A stretch of DNA of 64,000 nucleotides from Sinotaia quadrata (Eukaryota > Mollusca > Gastropoda > Architaenioglossa > Viviparidae): NCBI GenBank assembly GCA_028829895.1, contig CM054181.1, positions 112,869,860 to 112,933,859 on the forward strand. Reading direction: 5' to 3'. Below the pieces are notes generated by a model. The model was not told the origin of the DNA. It did no database searches and saw only the letters and a program-made list of their open reading frames with translations. Each line of letters opens with the position of its first letter. Position 1 is the first letter of the stretch. Positions 11,700-24,068 of the stretch are shown in pieces. A program made the translations under genes and the position numbers.

Positions 11700-12215
11700 A
11701 TTAATGAAGACTTTGTTTGAGGGCCAGCTACTATTAATGTGGCTCTAGAGAGAAGTCTTCCATAGTATTATAATACATGTGATTATGAAAGCAATTCGTT
11801 GATACATAAGTGTGAAACCAGTTCACTAACGAAGACTTTGTTTGAGGGCCAGCTACTATTAATGTGGCTCTAGACTCTAGAGAGAAGTCTTCCATAGTAT
11901 TATAATACATGTGATTATGAAAGCAATTCTTTGATACATAAGCAGTTCATTGATGTATGTGATTGTGAAAGTAATTCACTAATATGTGTGATTGCGAAAG
12001 TGGTTCACTGATGCACCGTTAGTGTGCAAGCAATTTACTGATGGCTGTGAATGTTAAAGCAATTCACTGACATATGTGATTTCGAAAGCAGTCAGCTAAT
12101 GAATGACTGCGAAAGTAATTTCACCGATGTGCTTGATTGTGAAAGCCGCTCCCTGATGTATGTGACCGTGAATGTAATTCACTGATGTTTGTGATTTTAA
12201 AAGTAATTCTAGATG
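11700..12215. repeat. 124-bp duplication and degenerate ~30-bp repeats
   Basis: Two copies of a roughly 124-bp block (GAAGACTTTGTTTGAGGGCC to GATTATGAAAGCAATTC) at about 11706 and 11830, followed by diverged copies of a unit like ATTCACTGATGTATGTGATT and GTGAAAGCA. Confidence 0.8.
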
Positions 12216-12464
12216 CATGGAATAGTACATAGTTGTTTTAAGTTTTTGTTTGTTGATCTTTCTTCTCGCCAATGGTTTGTGTGTACGTTCGTGTGTACGT
12301 TCGTGTGTACGGTCGTGAGTGTACGTTCGTGTTCTGTGTTGGAGAGAGAAAACAATTTGAAAGAAGGGAGTTTGACTGTCATCAATTAGATCCTTTCTCG
12401 GTGGTCACTTGATCTTCATGGGCGCAGCATCTTGAGTCAGGAAAAAATTCTCTACTATGGTTAG

Positions 12465-12577
12465 GTCAATCTGGCAACCAACGCGTCGTGTCGCCGCTTC
12501 ACTGAACTTGATCCCCTGGGAGAGTCACTTCGTATCTCCTCCGCAGAGAAACTCTCCTCGAAAGCTGCACTTCCATG
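12465..12577 (+). other. Weak candidate upstream exon of the KIAA0513-like gene
   Basis: This GC-richer, CpG-containing block has an open frame without a stop (ending FTELDPLGESLRISSAEKL then SSKAALP) bounded by an AG at 12463-12464 and a GT at 12578. It ends in phase 2, which is what the exon starting at 14032 needs. Against it: the donor GTTACC is poor, the polypyrimidine tract is weak and I do not recognise the peptide. The whole 12450-12800 block could instead be a promoter or 5' UTR. Confidence 0.15.
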
Positions 12578-12929
12578 GTTACCCATGCGTGTCTTTCCAG
12601 TTCTGTGCCGAAGCTAACTCGTTGTCTAGAGCTTGCCTCAGCGTCGCGCGCTCTTTGACCGTGAATTCGTTCGGGGAATAGGCCTATTATTACGTCACGA
12701 CTCCAGCCTAAGACAAGATGCCGTCACGCATGGGAATTTACACCTTGTCCAACCTTCGGAGCCCACCGATGACGTCGTGTGAGCCTCTGGTGTGACGGAA
12801 TGTGTAAAACTTAAAAACTTAAAACTGTTGGCTATTGCGAATGCCGCATAGTCACACCTGACTGCACTACAAAAACACGAGAATGTCAGTTCGCAGACAT
12901 GCAAGAGCCGAGAGTTTTAAAGTGAGTGT

Positions 12930-14031
<1,102 letters not shown>

Positions 14032-14080
14032 GGAGGACATCACACAAGTGGAAAAGGCCAAGTTCGGAGAACTGTGTCAG
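14032..14080 (+). CDS. KIAA0513: KIAA0513-like protein, exon 1 of 7 recognised
   Basis: The exon follows a strong acceptor and ends at a GTATGT donor. It encodes EDITQVEKAKFGELCQ after one base completing a split codon, so at least one coding exon lies upstream. This matches the start of the conserved part of the vertebrate KIAA0513 protein, which to my knowledge shares homology with the SBF2-type domain of SBF1/SBF2 (MTMR5/13). The human protein is brain-enriched and its role is poorly defined. The exon ends in phase 0, joining cleanly to the exon at 22289. The N-terminus, expected to be long and disordered, was not identified. Symbol given by homology. Confidence 0.8.
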
Positions 14081-15292
14081 GTATGTCTGTGACGTGACTG
14101 TCACGTATGTACGTGATTGTGTTATGTATACATATGACGTGCTTATTTCAGGTATGTGTGTGATGTAATTATGTCAGGTATGTATGTGACGTGATTATTT
14201 CAGGTATGTATGTGATGCAATTATGTCAGGTATGTATGTGACTTAACTATGTCATGTATGTTTGTAGTGTGATTATGTCATGAATGTATGTGATGTGATT
14301 GTGTTATGTATACATATGACGTGCTTATTTCAGGTATGTATGTGATGTAATTATGTCAGGTATGTATGTGACGTGATTATTTCAGGTATGTATGTGATGC
14401 AATTATGTCAGGTATGTATGTGACTTAACTATGTCATGTATGTTTGTAGTGTGATTATGTCATGAATGTATGTGATGTGATTGTGTTATGTATACATATG
14501 ACGTGCTTATTTCAGGTATGTATGTGATGTAATTATGTCAGGTATGTATGTGACGTGATTATTTCAGGTATGTATGTGATGCAATTATGTCAGGTATGTA
14601 TGTGACTTAACTATGTCATGTATGTTTGTAGTGTGATTATGTCATGAATGTATGTGATGTGATTGTGTCAGGTATGTATGTGACTTAACTATGTCATGTA
14701 TGTTTGTAGTGTGATTATGTCATGAATGTATGTGATGTGATTGTGTCAGGTATGTATGTGACTTAATTATGTCAAGTATGTTTGTAGTGTGATTATGTCA
14801 TGAATGTATGTGATGTGATTGTGTTATGTATACATATGACGTGCTTATTTCAGGTACGTATGTGATGCAATTATGTCAGGTATGTATGTGACTTAACTAT
14901 GTCATGTATGTTTGTAGTGTGATTATGTCATGAATGTATGTGATGTGATTGTGTCAGGTATGTATGTGACTTAATTATGTCAAGTATGTTTGTAGTGTGA
15001 TTATGTCATGAATGTATGTGATGTGATTGTGTTATGTATACATATGACGTGCTTATTTCAGGTACCTATGTGATGCAATTATGTCAGGTATGTATGTGAC
15101 TTAACTATGTCATGTATGTTTGTAGTGTGATTATGTCATGAATGTATGTGATGTGATTGTGTCAGGTATGTATGTGACGTGATTATGTAAGGTATTATTA
15201 TGTGCCTGATTGTGTTAGGTATGTTTGTAATGTGATTATGCCAGGTATGTATGCAACGTGATTATGTCAGGTATGTTTATGTTGTGATGCAA
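14081..15292. repeat. 26-bp array starting at the exon 1 splice donor; 182-bp higher-order repeat
   Basis: The array begins at the exon 1 donor itself. The monomer is about 26 bp (GTATGTATGTGACGTGATTA then TKTCAG). The last seven exon bases plus about seventeen intron bases match array copies (for example near 15159) with one or two differences. In the left part the word ACTTAACTATGTCATG recurs at 14241, 14423 and 14605, a 182-bp period equal to seven monomers. CAGGTA occurs about two dozen times, often as TTTCAGGTATGT. Monomers at the right end are more diverged. Confidence 0.9.
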
Positions 15293-15335
15293 GTTGTATT
15301 TACGTATTTAGAATTTTACGTTAGATCCATACGGA

Positions 15336-15740
15336 GTCGACTGTGAGAACATTAGGAACTTAACAGATGAAATTATAATTTAGGAACTTAACAGATGAAA
15401 TTATAATTTAGGAACTTAACAGATGAAATTATAATTACAAACCGAGAATCTGAACATATGGTATGAGCCACTTGAAATGTCATTTACACTGAGTTCTATT
15501 TTGATTTACTAGAAATTAGTTGTTATAAAGATGGTTGTTCATTTGAAAAGTGAAAGCATGACAGTAATCAATGCCGCCCATGTCACCCTTCCAACCGTTA
15601 GTCAACTTGCATTAACTGACACAATAGTATCTACGGGCTTATCTATAAACCTGTCTACACATATATTCCTAATTAACTGACACAATAGTATCTACGGGCT
15701 TATCTATAAACCTGTCTACACATATATTCCTAATTAACTA
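15336..15740. repeat. Two short tandem duplications
   Basis: Three copies of a 29-bp unit (GGAACTTAACAGATGAAATT) at about 15354-15436, and two identical copies of a 61-bp unit (AACTGACACAATAGTATCTA onward) at about 15612-15736. Perfect identity of the 61-bp copies indicates a recent duplication. Confidence 0.85.
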
Positions 15741-16255
15741 TTGATCTTGAAATCCTACCGCAATCAGACATTTTAAGAACAATAGTACAATGTAGAATTC
15801 ACAAAGTGTATAGGTAAAGAGAAACAGTGTGAATTTTGTTAGTGAATGTAGTATGTTACATCCCTTGTTTTGTCGATCGTGGAGTAATACTGTAATTCAC
15901 TGAGCTATATATAGATGAAGTGGACATCATTCGAAAGTAAGCGCGTCCTATGTGTCGCCAATTGAAGCTTCTGTGCAACCATTTTGGGAATACCAAACAA
16001 ACACAAAAGTGAAAAAGACATGTATTTGAAAGTATTCATTATTGACAAAATGTATGCCTAGCATATAACTGCCAAAACGGTTTCGGAAATAAATTGAAAG
16101 TGGAATCACATAGCATAAGTAAGTATACTTAAGAAAAACCATAACTGAAAATATATATGATTCTCATTAATATTAATCCTCTGGTAGTCCAGACTCCAAT
16201 TCTTATAAACGTATAAAAGAATCAAACTGATAATGGCAATAACTCATAGCTTTTG

Positions 16256-16258
<3 letters not shown>
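15741..16258. other. No recognised gene
   Basis: Intronic AT-rich single-copy sequence, with no exon, RNA gene or transposon end recognised. Confidence 0.5.

Positions 16259-16335
<77 letters not shown>
16259..16335. repeat. (TG)n microsatellite
   Basis: An uninterrupted TG dinucleotide run of about 76 bp. Confidence 0.98.
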
Positions 16336-16336
<1 letters not shown>

Positions 16337-17007
16337 ACTCACTTCAACAAGTAAGGTTACCATGTTTATGTTTATATTTTATTACTTTGGCATTAGCAAT
16401 ATGGCTGACTTTTGGATGACACTTTATTTTCCCTTGTCTTCTCCGTGCTTCAATCCAACAGGTTCCCTCCACTGACTAGCTTTCTATATACACTTCCTCT
16501 TGCGCTCTTGATAGACAGGTTCCTTCCTTTGACTAGGTGTCTTGACATTTTCACTTGCAGACAGGCATATAGTACTCTCAGAACAACAGCATCTCACAGT
16601 AATGTCACACCGGACAATAGGTAGTAGCTGCTGACGCCAGGTAATACACACCTCCTGTTGTCACTCCTACCTAGCTCTCGTAGCTATAGCAACGAAGAAT
16701 TGTCTCCTGTTTTCTGTCCTACCTTGTCCAATAGACGTGTCAAAGATGAAGTTCGAGCAGCAAAAAACCAACCCTAGGTCCAAAAGTGCGCCTAGGAACT
16801 GCAAACCATGATTTGACTTGGTAGGAAAGAAAGAAAGAATGAATAATGAATGAAAAGACTTCCACGAAATATTCCTGAATTCCTCAATTATCATATCTCC
16901 ATAGCCATAAAGCCTGTAATCTCCTTCTCGTCCGGCCATTTACTTCTCTTTCAGATGATCTTTGTGTTAACCTGCCGATCAATATGTAATAAGCAGCATT
17001 TTCATTA

Positions 17008-18135
17008 CTGGTACATTTACGTAACGCTGACAGCACTACTGGTACATTTACGTAACGCTGACAGCACTACTGGTACATTTACGTAACGCTGACAGCACTA
17101 CTGGTACATTTACGTAACGCTGACAGCACTACTGGTACATTTACGTAACGCTGACAGCACTACTGGAGCACCTTTAATTCGCGTAATATTGACAATACTC
17201 CAGGTAAACCATTCATTCATGTAATATTGACAACACTCCAGGTAAACCATTCATTCATGTAATATTGAAGCACTACTGGAGCATCTTTTATTCGCGTAAT
17301 ATTGACAGCACTACTGGAGCATCTTTTATTCGCGTAATATTGACAACACTCCAGGTAAACCTTTTGTTCACGTAATATTGACAGCACTACTGGTGCACCT
17401 TTTATTCGCGTAATATTGACAGCACTCCAGGTAAACCTTTTGTTCACGTAATATTGACAGCACTACTGGTGCACCTTTTATTCGCGTAATATTGACAGCA
17501 CTCCAGGTAAACCATTCATTCATGTAATATTGACAACACTCCAGGTAAACCTTTTGTTCACGTAATATTGACAGCACTACTGGTGCACCTTTTATTCGCG
17601 TAATATTGACAGCACTCCAGGTAAACCTTTTGTTCACGTAATATTGACAGCACTACTGGTGCACCTTTTATTCGCGTAATATTGACAGCACTCCAGGTAA
17701 ACCATTCATTCATGTAATATTGACAACACTCCAGGTAAACCTTTTGTTCACGTAATATTGACAGCACTACTGGTGCACCTTTTATTCACGTAATATTGAC
17801 AACACTCCAGGTAAACCTTTTGTTCGCGTAATATTGACAACACTCCAGGTAAACCATTCATTCATGTAATATTGACAACACTCCAGGTAAACCTTTTGTT
17901 CACGTAATATTGACAGCACTACTGGTACAACCTTTCATTCATGTAATATTGACAATAGTACTCGTACACTTTTCATTCACGTAATATTGACAGCAGTACA
18001 CGCACGCATTTCAGTCACGTAATATTGACAGCAGTACTCTACACCTTTCAGTCACGTAATATTGACAGCAGTACTCTACACCTTTCAGTCACGTAATATT
18101 GACAGCAGTACTCTACACCTTTCAGTCACGTAACA
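17008..18135. repeat. Complex minisatellite, 31-bp then ~38-bp units with 189-bp higher order
   Basis: It opens with about five 31-bp units (CTGGTACATTTACGTAACGC, TGACAGCACTA). From 17165 the unit is about 38 bp, all sharing GTAATATTGACARCAC but with three 5' halves: TGGTGCACCTTTTATTCGC (A), CAGGTAAACCTTTTGTTCAC (B) and CAGGTAAACCATTCATTCAT (C). Type A recurs at about 17386, 17462, 17575, 17651 and 17764, that is, an A-B-A-C-B order with a 189-bp period. Diverged units finish the array. Confidence 0.95.
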
Positions 18136-18235
18136 GTTAATGCAACAGTGTGCATGCATACTAATTATCCCAGAAAGAATGAAATTTTTGTTCTGTTTTA
18201 TCAAAATGAGAATATTTACACATTCCTGATGGCTT

Positions 18236-19455
18236 TTCGTAATGCGAGCCTTAACGCGGGTCTTAATATGTATCTTCCAGCGGGTCTTAATATTTATCTT
18301 CCAGCGGGTCTTAATGTGTGTCTTAGCCTGGGTCTTAACGCAAGTCTTAAAGTAGTCCTTAACTGTGTTTTAATGTGGGTCTTAATGTGAGTATTAACGT
18401 GAGTTTTAATGCGAGTCTTAACTGGGTCTTAATGTGGATCTTAATGCAAGTCTTAATGCAGTCCTTAATGTATCATAATGTGGCGCTTAAGGAGAGTCCT
18501 AACATGGATTTAACGAGAGTCTTAATGTGAATCTTAACACAAGTCATGATGCAAACATTAATGTGAGTCTTAAACTGGGTCTCAATTAAAGTCTGAACAT
18601 GGGTTTTAATGTGAGTCTTAAACTGGGTCTTAATTTTAATCTGAACGTGGGTCTTAAGGTGAGTCTTAACATGGGTCTTAACACGAATCTTAGTGTGAAT
18701 TTTAACATGAGTCTTAATATGAGTCTTAATGCGAGTCTTAACAGAAGTTGTGATATAAATCTTAATGTGAGTCTTAAACTGGGTCTTTACACGAATCTTA
18801 ATGTGAGTCTTAATGTAGGTCTTAATCTGAGTCTTAATGTGAGTCTTAAACTGGGTCTTTACACGAATCTTAATGTGAGTTTTAAACTGGGTCTTTACAC
18901 GAATCTTAATGTGAGTCTTAAACTGTGTCTTAACTTGAGTCTGAACACGGGTCTTAATGTGAGCCTTAAACAGAAGTCTTGATACAAATTTTAATGTAAG
19001 TCTTAATGTGAGTCTTAACACGGGTCATAATGTGAGTCTCAAGGCAGGTCTTAATGCGAATCTTCATACAGGTCATAGCAAGAGTCATAATGCATGCCTT
19101 GATGCAAATCTTAATGTGGGTTTTGTTGTGAGTTGTTACATGGGTTTTAATGGGAGTCTTAATGTGGGTTTTGTTGTGAGTTGTAACATGGGTTTTAATG
19201 GGAGTCTTAATGTGGGTTTTGTTGTGAGTTGTAACATGGGTTTTAATGCGAGTCTTAATGTGGATTTTAATGTGAGTCTTAACACACGCGTTAATGCGGG
19301 TCTTAACTGTGGGTCTTGACTCAGGTTTTAACATGAGTCTCAACATGGGTTTTAAGGCAAGTCTTAATGCAAGTTTAATGTGTGTCTTAAGATAGTTTTA
19401 ATGTGGGTCTTAATGTGAGTCTTAACGCAGGTCTTAATGTTGGGCTTAACACGGA
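18236..19455. repeat. 12-bp GTGAGTCTTAAT array, about 100 units
   Basis: About 1.2 kb of a 12-bp unit, GTGAGTCTTAAT with variants GGGTCTTAATGT, GCGAGTCTTAAC and GTGAGTCTTAAA. Longer sub-periods appear where variants repeat in order, for example the block around GTGGGTTTTGTTGTGAGTTG copied three times near 19120-19235. Four-residue repeats (NVSL-type) in open frames are a consequence of the 12-bp period. Confidence 0.95.
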
Positions 19456-20045
19456 TCCACCAATGACCCCCTTATTCACTGAAAGTATTTGAAAGAATAA
19501 ATTCTTTTGGCTACATCTTGACAATTTACTTTGTCAGTGGTAGTTTTTGGCGGTCATTGATTGGGTACAATTAATTTAACTCTGCCTCAAAGATGGGTGC
19601 CTCTGCCAAGCTATTGGTTTTTTTTTGTTTGTTTGTTTTTTATAGAAAATACAAGCCCCACTCACAGTGGCTTACACCCAATCCAAGTTAATGTATTCAA
19701 AAGCTGTGCTCATCTACTTGTATAATTACAAAATGATGATAACTGTCCATCTCTTTGTTTATCGCACATTCTAACACATGTTTTCCCCGTTGGCTTCAAA
19801 TCCCTCAGTCATAATGGGAGCTAGATCTTTCAACCAATCAACCCGCTACACATACCCCCCCCCCTCTCCCCATTCTACTCAGCGTCTGTTACTCTTGACA
19901 GCACTCTGACACTTACACAACACATTTCTCTTTTTCTTGTATGACTGACACCTTTGTAACTTATATGCTGCCTTCTTATTTTGCTATAAAAATTAGTTTC
20001 TGGCTAAACACTAAGCCTATTCTAGTCCTAAGCTGTCTCCACTAG
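19456..20045. other. No recognised gene
   Basis: Intronic, AT-rich, with short T, C and GTTT runs. No coding or RNA feature recognised. Confidence 0.5.
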
Positions 20046-20091
20046 ATAGATAGATAGATAGATAGGTAGGTAGGTAGGTAGGTAGGTAGAT
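20046..20091. repeat. (GATA)n-(GGTA)n microsatellite
   Basis: Tetranucleotide GATA units pass into GGTA units, a single-base variant of the same repeat. Confidence 0.95.
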
Positions 20092-20244
20092 TGACTGTTT
20101 GATCAGCTTACTTTTGCTTAACATCTGTTGTGAAGAGAAATAGTATTTTTAAGTACTGCAAGTGTTCATTCAATTTCTTTAAATTACAGACTACTTGTTT
20201 TGTTTTTAAGTAAGTGGGAGGACACGGTAACTTAACAGGGATCA

Positions 20245-20846
20245 TAGAGCTTTCTATAACACTGGTCTCTGTATTGGTCATAGAGATGTCTATAAACACT
20301 GCTCTCTGTATTGGTCATAGAGATGTCTATAAACACTGCTCTCTGTATTGGTCATAGAGATGTCTATAAACACTGCTCTCTGTATTGGTCATAGAGATGT
20401 CTATAAACACTGCTCTCTGTATTGGTCATAGAGATGTCTATAAACACTGCTCTCTATATTGGTCATAGAGATTTCTACAAATACTGGTCTCTGTATAGTT
20501 ATAGAGATTTCCACAAATACTGGTCTCTGTATTGGTCATAGAGATGTCTATAAACACTGCTTTCCATATTGGTCATAGGGATTTCTACAAATACCGGTCT
20601 CTGTATAGTTATAGAGATTTCTACAAATACTGGTCTCTGTATAGTTATAGAGATTTCCACAGATACTGGTCTCTGTATAGTTATAGAGATTTGTACAAAT
20701 ACTGGTCTCTGTATTGGTATAGAGATTTGTACAAATGCTGGTCTCTGTATAGTTATAGAGATTTCTACAAATACTGCTCTCTGTATAGTTATAGAGATTT
20801 GTACAAATATTGGTCTCTGTATTGTTATAGAGATTTCTACAATTAG
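20245..20846. repeat. 36/37-bp minisatellite, two sub-families
   Basis: The left half has about six copies of a 37-bp unit (TTGGTCATAGAGATGTCTAT, AAACACTGCTCTCTGTA), nearly identical to each other. The right half has about ten 36-bp units (ATAGTTATAGAGATTTCTAC, AAATACTGGTCTCTGT). One left-type unit near 20533 sits inside the right half, evidence of exchange between sub-families. Confidence 0.95.
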
Positions 20847-20969
20847 TGTTCGACTTCTACAAGACACGAAGCATACCGTATTTTGTACAATTAGGGAGTA
20901 CACAGTTTATCTTTATGTTTCAGATGTGTTCAGTACTGTACACACGTATCAGATCACTTTGAATATAAA

Positions 20970-20971
20970 TT

Positions 20972-21002
<31 letters not shown>

Positions 21003-21258
21003 ATGTACGTACGTACGTACATGTAAACACACATTCACACATGAATATTTTCTTTCCACCTCATTCCATTTCCCCCCAATCTGTATTTGACGCCTCATCA
21101 CTAACATGCCACATGAACAGGGGCCAGTACTCTTCACGAGCACTGGAATACTCCATTACAGTTAATTGTATCATTGTGTACAGATTATGGCCACAGTCAT
21201 TTCATTAATGTGAGCCAGCAGTTCGAGAATGTGCTGCTGGTGCAAGCGTATCAGTGAC

Positions 21259-21291
<33 letters not shown>

Positions 21292-21795
21292 GTGTGTGTG
21301 TGTGTGTGCGTGCGTGCGCGTGCAGGTATGTATGTACATATGTATTTGTATTGCGCATGTGTGCATGTAAGTGCGCTATGTGTATGCATGTGTGTGCTTA
21401 TGAGTATGTATCCTTATGCATATGTGTGCATGAATGAGTGTGTGTGTGTGCGTCTGCTCTTTTATTGTTGTTTTCGATTTTAAACCTTAAAAGCTCGAGG
21501 ATTTTCTGTGTACTTTATAATGAGTCGTACAATCAAATGTGTATATATGTATGTATGTGTGTGTATGTATTTGTATGTGTGTACATGTATGTATGTGTGT
21601 AAGAGTATGTATGTATGCATGTATGTACGTGTAAGGTGTAATAGTCGTGGTGGAAGGAGAATGAAAGGAAGATGTTGCTACCAACTAGACAAGTGCATAG
21701 TTGACTATTAACATTTGCAAGGATATTTTAAAAACTATACAGCTTGCACGGTTCTTACTAATACTCTATACACATACATACAAATGCACAGGCAG

Positions 21796-21843
<48 letters not shown>
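20970..21843. repeat. Cluster of TG/CA microsatellites
   Basis: Separate tracts: TG run with GTACGTACGTAC at 20970-21020; TG run passing into GTGCGTGCGCGTGC at 21258-21325; degenerate TATG/TG tract to 21480 and again at 21540-21635; and a pure (CA)n at 21797-21843. The sequence between the tracts has no recognised gene. Confidence 0.9.
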
Positions 21844-21845
<2 letters not shown>

Positions 21846-21956
21846 CACTTTCTTTCTCTTACCTTCCCCTTTAACCAATTTTCTTTTTATTTTAACATTT
21901 AATTGTGGGATTGGAGCAAAGAAATGTTGAAGAGATGGCGTTGTTAGTTGTTAAAC

Positions 21957-22150
21957 TTTCTAACTTAAAGCGTAGATGGGATTAGGCTTGGGAGATAATT
22001 GTAAAACTTATAGTATAGATGAGATTGACATAATTGTACAGCTTAGAGCGCAGATGAGATAATTGTAAAATTTAGAGAGTAGATGGGATTAGGATTGAGA
22101 GATAGCTGCACAACTTAGAGCGTAGTTTGGGATTAGGATTTGGGTGGTAG
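21957..22150. repeat. Diverged ~60-bp repeats before exon 2
   Basis: About four diverged copies around CTTAGAGCGTAGATGGGATT, AGGATTGGGAGATAATTGTA and AAA, ending roughly 140 bp before exon 2. Confidence 0.7.
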
Positions 22151-22288
22151 GAGGGACTAAATATCTGCATTAGTGATCAGGTTTGCAGTTGCAAGCTGGA
22201 CCTTACAAACAGCACACCCTAGACGGCCTAGAGCGACTGTGCTTCGTCCACCCTGATCTCACACGTGACTAAATTTATTTTCTTGCAG

Positions 22289-22333
22289 TTTGCCCCAGGA
22301 CGACTTTGGTTTGCGCGATACGTCAATTCACAG
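22289..22333 (+). CDS. KIAA0513: KIAA0513-like protein, exon 2 of 7 recognised
   Basis: A 45-bp exon between TTTTCTTGCAG and GTAACA that encodes FAPGRLWFARYVNSQ. The W-F-A-R-Y-V core matches the vertebrate KIAA0513 protein. Both junctions are phase 0, fitting exon 1 and exon 3. The donor GTAACA is weaker than the others. An exon this small would be missed by purely statistical gene finders. Confidence 0.85.
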
Positions 22334-22397
22334 GTAACACATTGTTTTGCTCTTTATTTTCTTGTCTGTGTTGGATGTTTCTCAGGGTTGAGGGGAA

Positions 22398-22575
22398 TGA
22401 TGATGACGACGGTGATAATAATGACGATTATGATGATAATGACGATGGTGATAATAATGACGATTATGAGGATAATGACGTTGATGATAATATTGACGAT
22501 TATGATGATAATGACGATAGTGATAATAACGACGACTGTGATAATGACGATTATGATGATAACAATGACGCTGGC
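22398..22575. repeat. GAT/GAC/AAT trinucleotide minisatellite
   Basis: About 180 bp of mixed GAT, GAC, GGT and AAT triplets with a longer period of about 33-36 bp (GACGATTATGATGATAA repeated). In one frame it reads as an Asp/Asn-rich stretch just downstream of the exon 2 donor; intron retention would append it, but nothing indicates that it is translated. Confidence 0.9.
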
Positions 22576-22579
22576 AGGG

Positions 22580-23690
22580 GTTAAGATGGATGGTGGTGGT
22601 AACGACGATGATGGTAGTGACGTCTATAGCGATGACATCGACATTGATGATTTGTATAACTCTTTAGCATCTCACGATACAGCTACGTCACTCAGATTAG
22701 TGGGAATTCTTTGACAACGCTATTATTTGATCCACAATGTGCAAATGTATACGTGTTGAAAAGGACTAAATATAGCTTCAGTAAATGATTACACTCTATG
22801 ACAGCCATTAGCAGCTTCGGAGTGCAAATCTGTCTGCGCTGCGTGGTCGTGAATGCCAAGATAGACTAGACGAGATTGCTTTTGAAATGTCAACGAGTAA
22901 AGTAAAACACAACGTTGAAATATCAACGGTAGAAAAGTAAAACACAATGAAAAATCGTGTTCTGAAGGAGATTGTCCCCCGACATTTTGCATCTTATACA
23001 AACGAGGCACTTGCTACAAATTCGAAATGTGACTGCGTCGAGGGAATTGCCGTGGATTTTTATCCCTCTCTCCTATCCCCCTAACTCTCTTACCTTTAAA
23101 AATACTAATTACCCACAAGGCAGTTATTGATGCCCGTGGCATTTTATCTGGCTTCAACCGGAAACGCAACTCCAGTGCTACAGAGTTATCTGTCTTGTTT
23201 TTCATAGAGCAGTGATCCGCTCCCTTGCAAAACAGTGTTTTATTTTAGAACAGTATGCCCCTCCCTCCCCTCCAACAGATCACGAATAAAATACATTTGC
23301 AATTTATTTTTTAACTCTCCTGCTTAAACTTATTTTAAATTAAATATGCTTTCAAATCATTAATGAAGAGTTCAGTTTATAAATTCTTGATGTTACTTCA
23401 GTAGCATGGTTGCTTACGTAGTATCTGTAGCTTTGTAAGTAAAGGTGATGCTGTTTACAGTTGTGTTCATTAATACAGTATCACAAATCCTGTATTAAAT
23501 GTGCCAATCGGATGTCGAATGTTTGGAATGTGATCATTCAACAACAACAACAACAACAAATGGTTGGTAAAACTAGTAAACCTACATATGGCCCATAACT
23601 TAACGATGGACAGATGACGAGTGAATAAAACAACCCAACTTGTTCTTGACCGCTGTTATCCTTTTCACTATTTCTGGATTTTAGTTGTTG
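22580..23690. other. No recognised gene
   Basis: Intron between exons 2 and 3. Largely single copy, with a (CAA)n run at 23541-23560. Confidence 0.5.
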
Positions 23691-23990
23691 TTTGTTGCTG
23701 TTATTTCTTGTTGTTTGTTGAAGTTTTTTGTTGTTTGAGTTGTTTGTTGCTGTTGTTTTTTTCCTGTTGCTTTTTGTTGTTTAAGCTGATGTTGTTTGAG
23801 CTGGGTTTTTTTGTTTGAGCTGTTGTTTGTTGCTGTTATTTGAGTTGTTATTTTTTTTTGTTTGAGCTGTTGTTTTTTAGCTGTTGTTTTTTGTGGTTTG
23901 TAGTGTTCATTTTTGTTGTTTGAGATGTTGTTTGTTGGTGTTGTTTGAGCTGTTGTTGTTTTTTATGCTATTATTGTTTTATTTTTATTG
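23690..23990. repeat. TTG-rich degenerate repeat upstream of exon 3
   Basis: Imperfect repeats of TTGTTGTTTGAGCTG and TTGTTGCTGTTATT, all T/G-rich on the + strand. It ends about 80 bp before the exon 3 acceptor and could act as an extended pyrimidine-poor, U/G-rich intron tract in the transcript. Confidence 0.8.
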
Positions 23991-24068
23991 TTGTCCGTCG
24001 ACGCATGTCATCTGATTAATCAGTAGCGTGCGGTATGATCAAAGTCACGTTGTCATCTTGCTTTCCAG

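Noticed and set aside
18473..19346. Long Lys/Thr-rich and Asn/Ser/Leu-rich frames resembling repeat proteins
   Set aside because: Produced by the 12-bp GTGAGTCTTAAT array (four-residue periodicity on both strands).
20046..20091. GATA/GGTA tract considered as a transcription-factor site cluster
   Set aside because: A simple tetranucleotide microsatellite, as at 40440-40549; no evidence of function.
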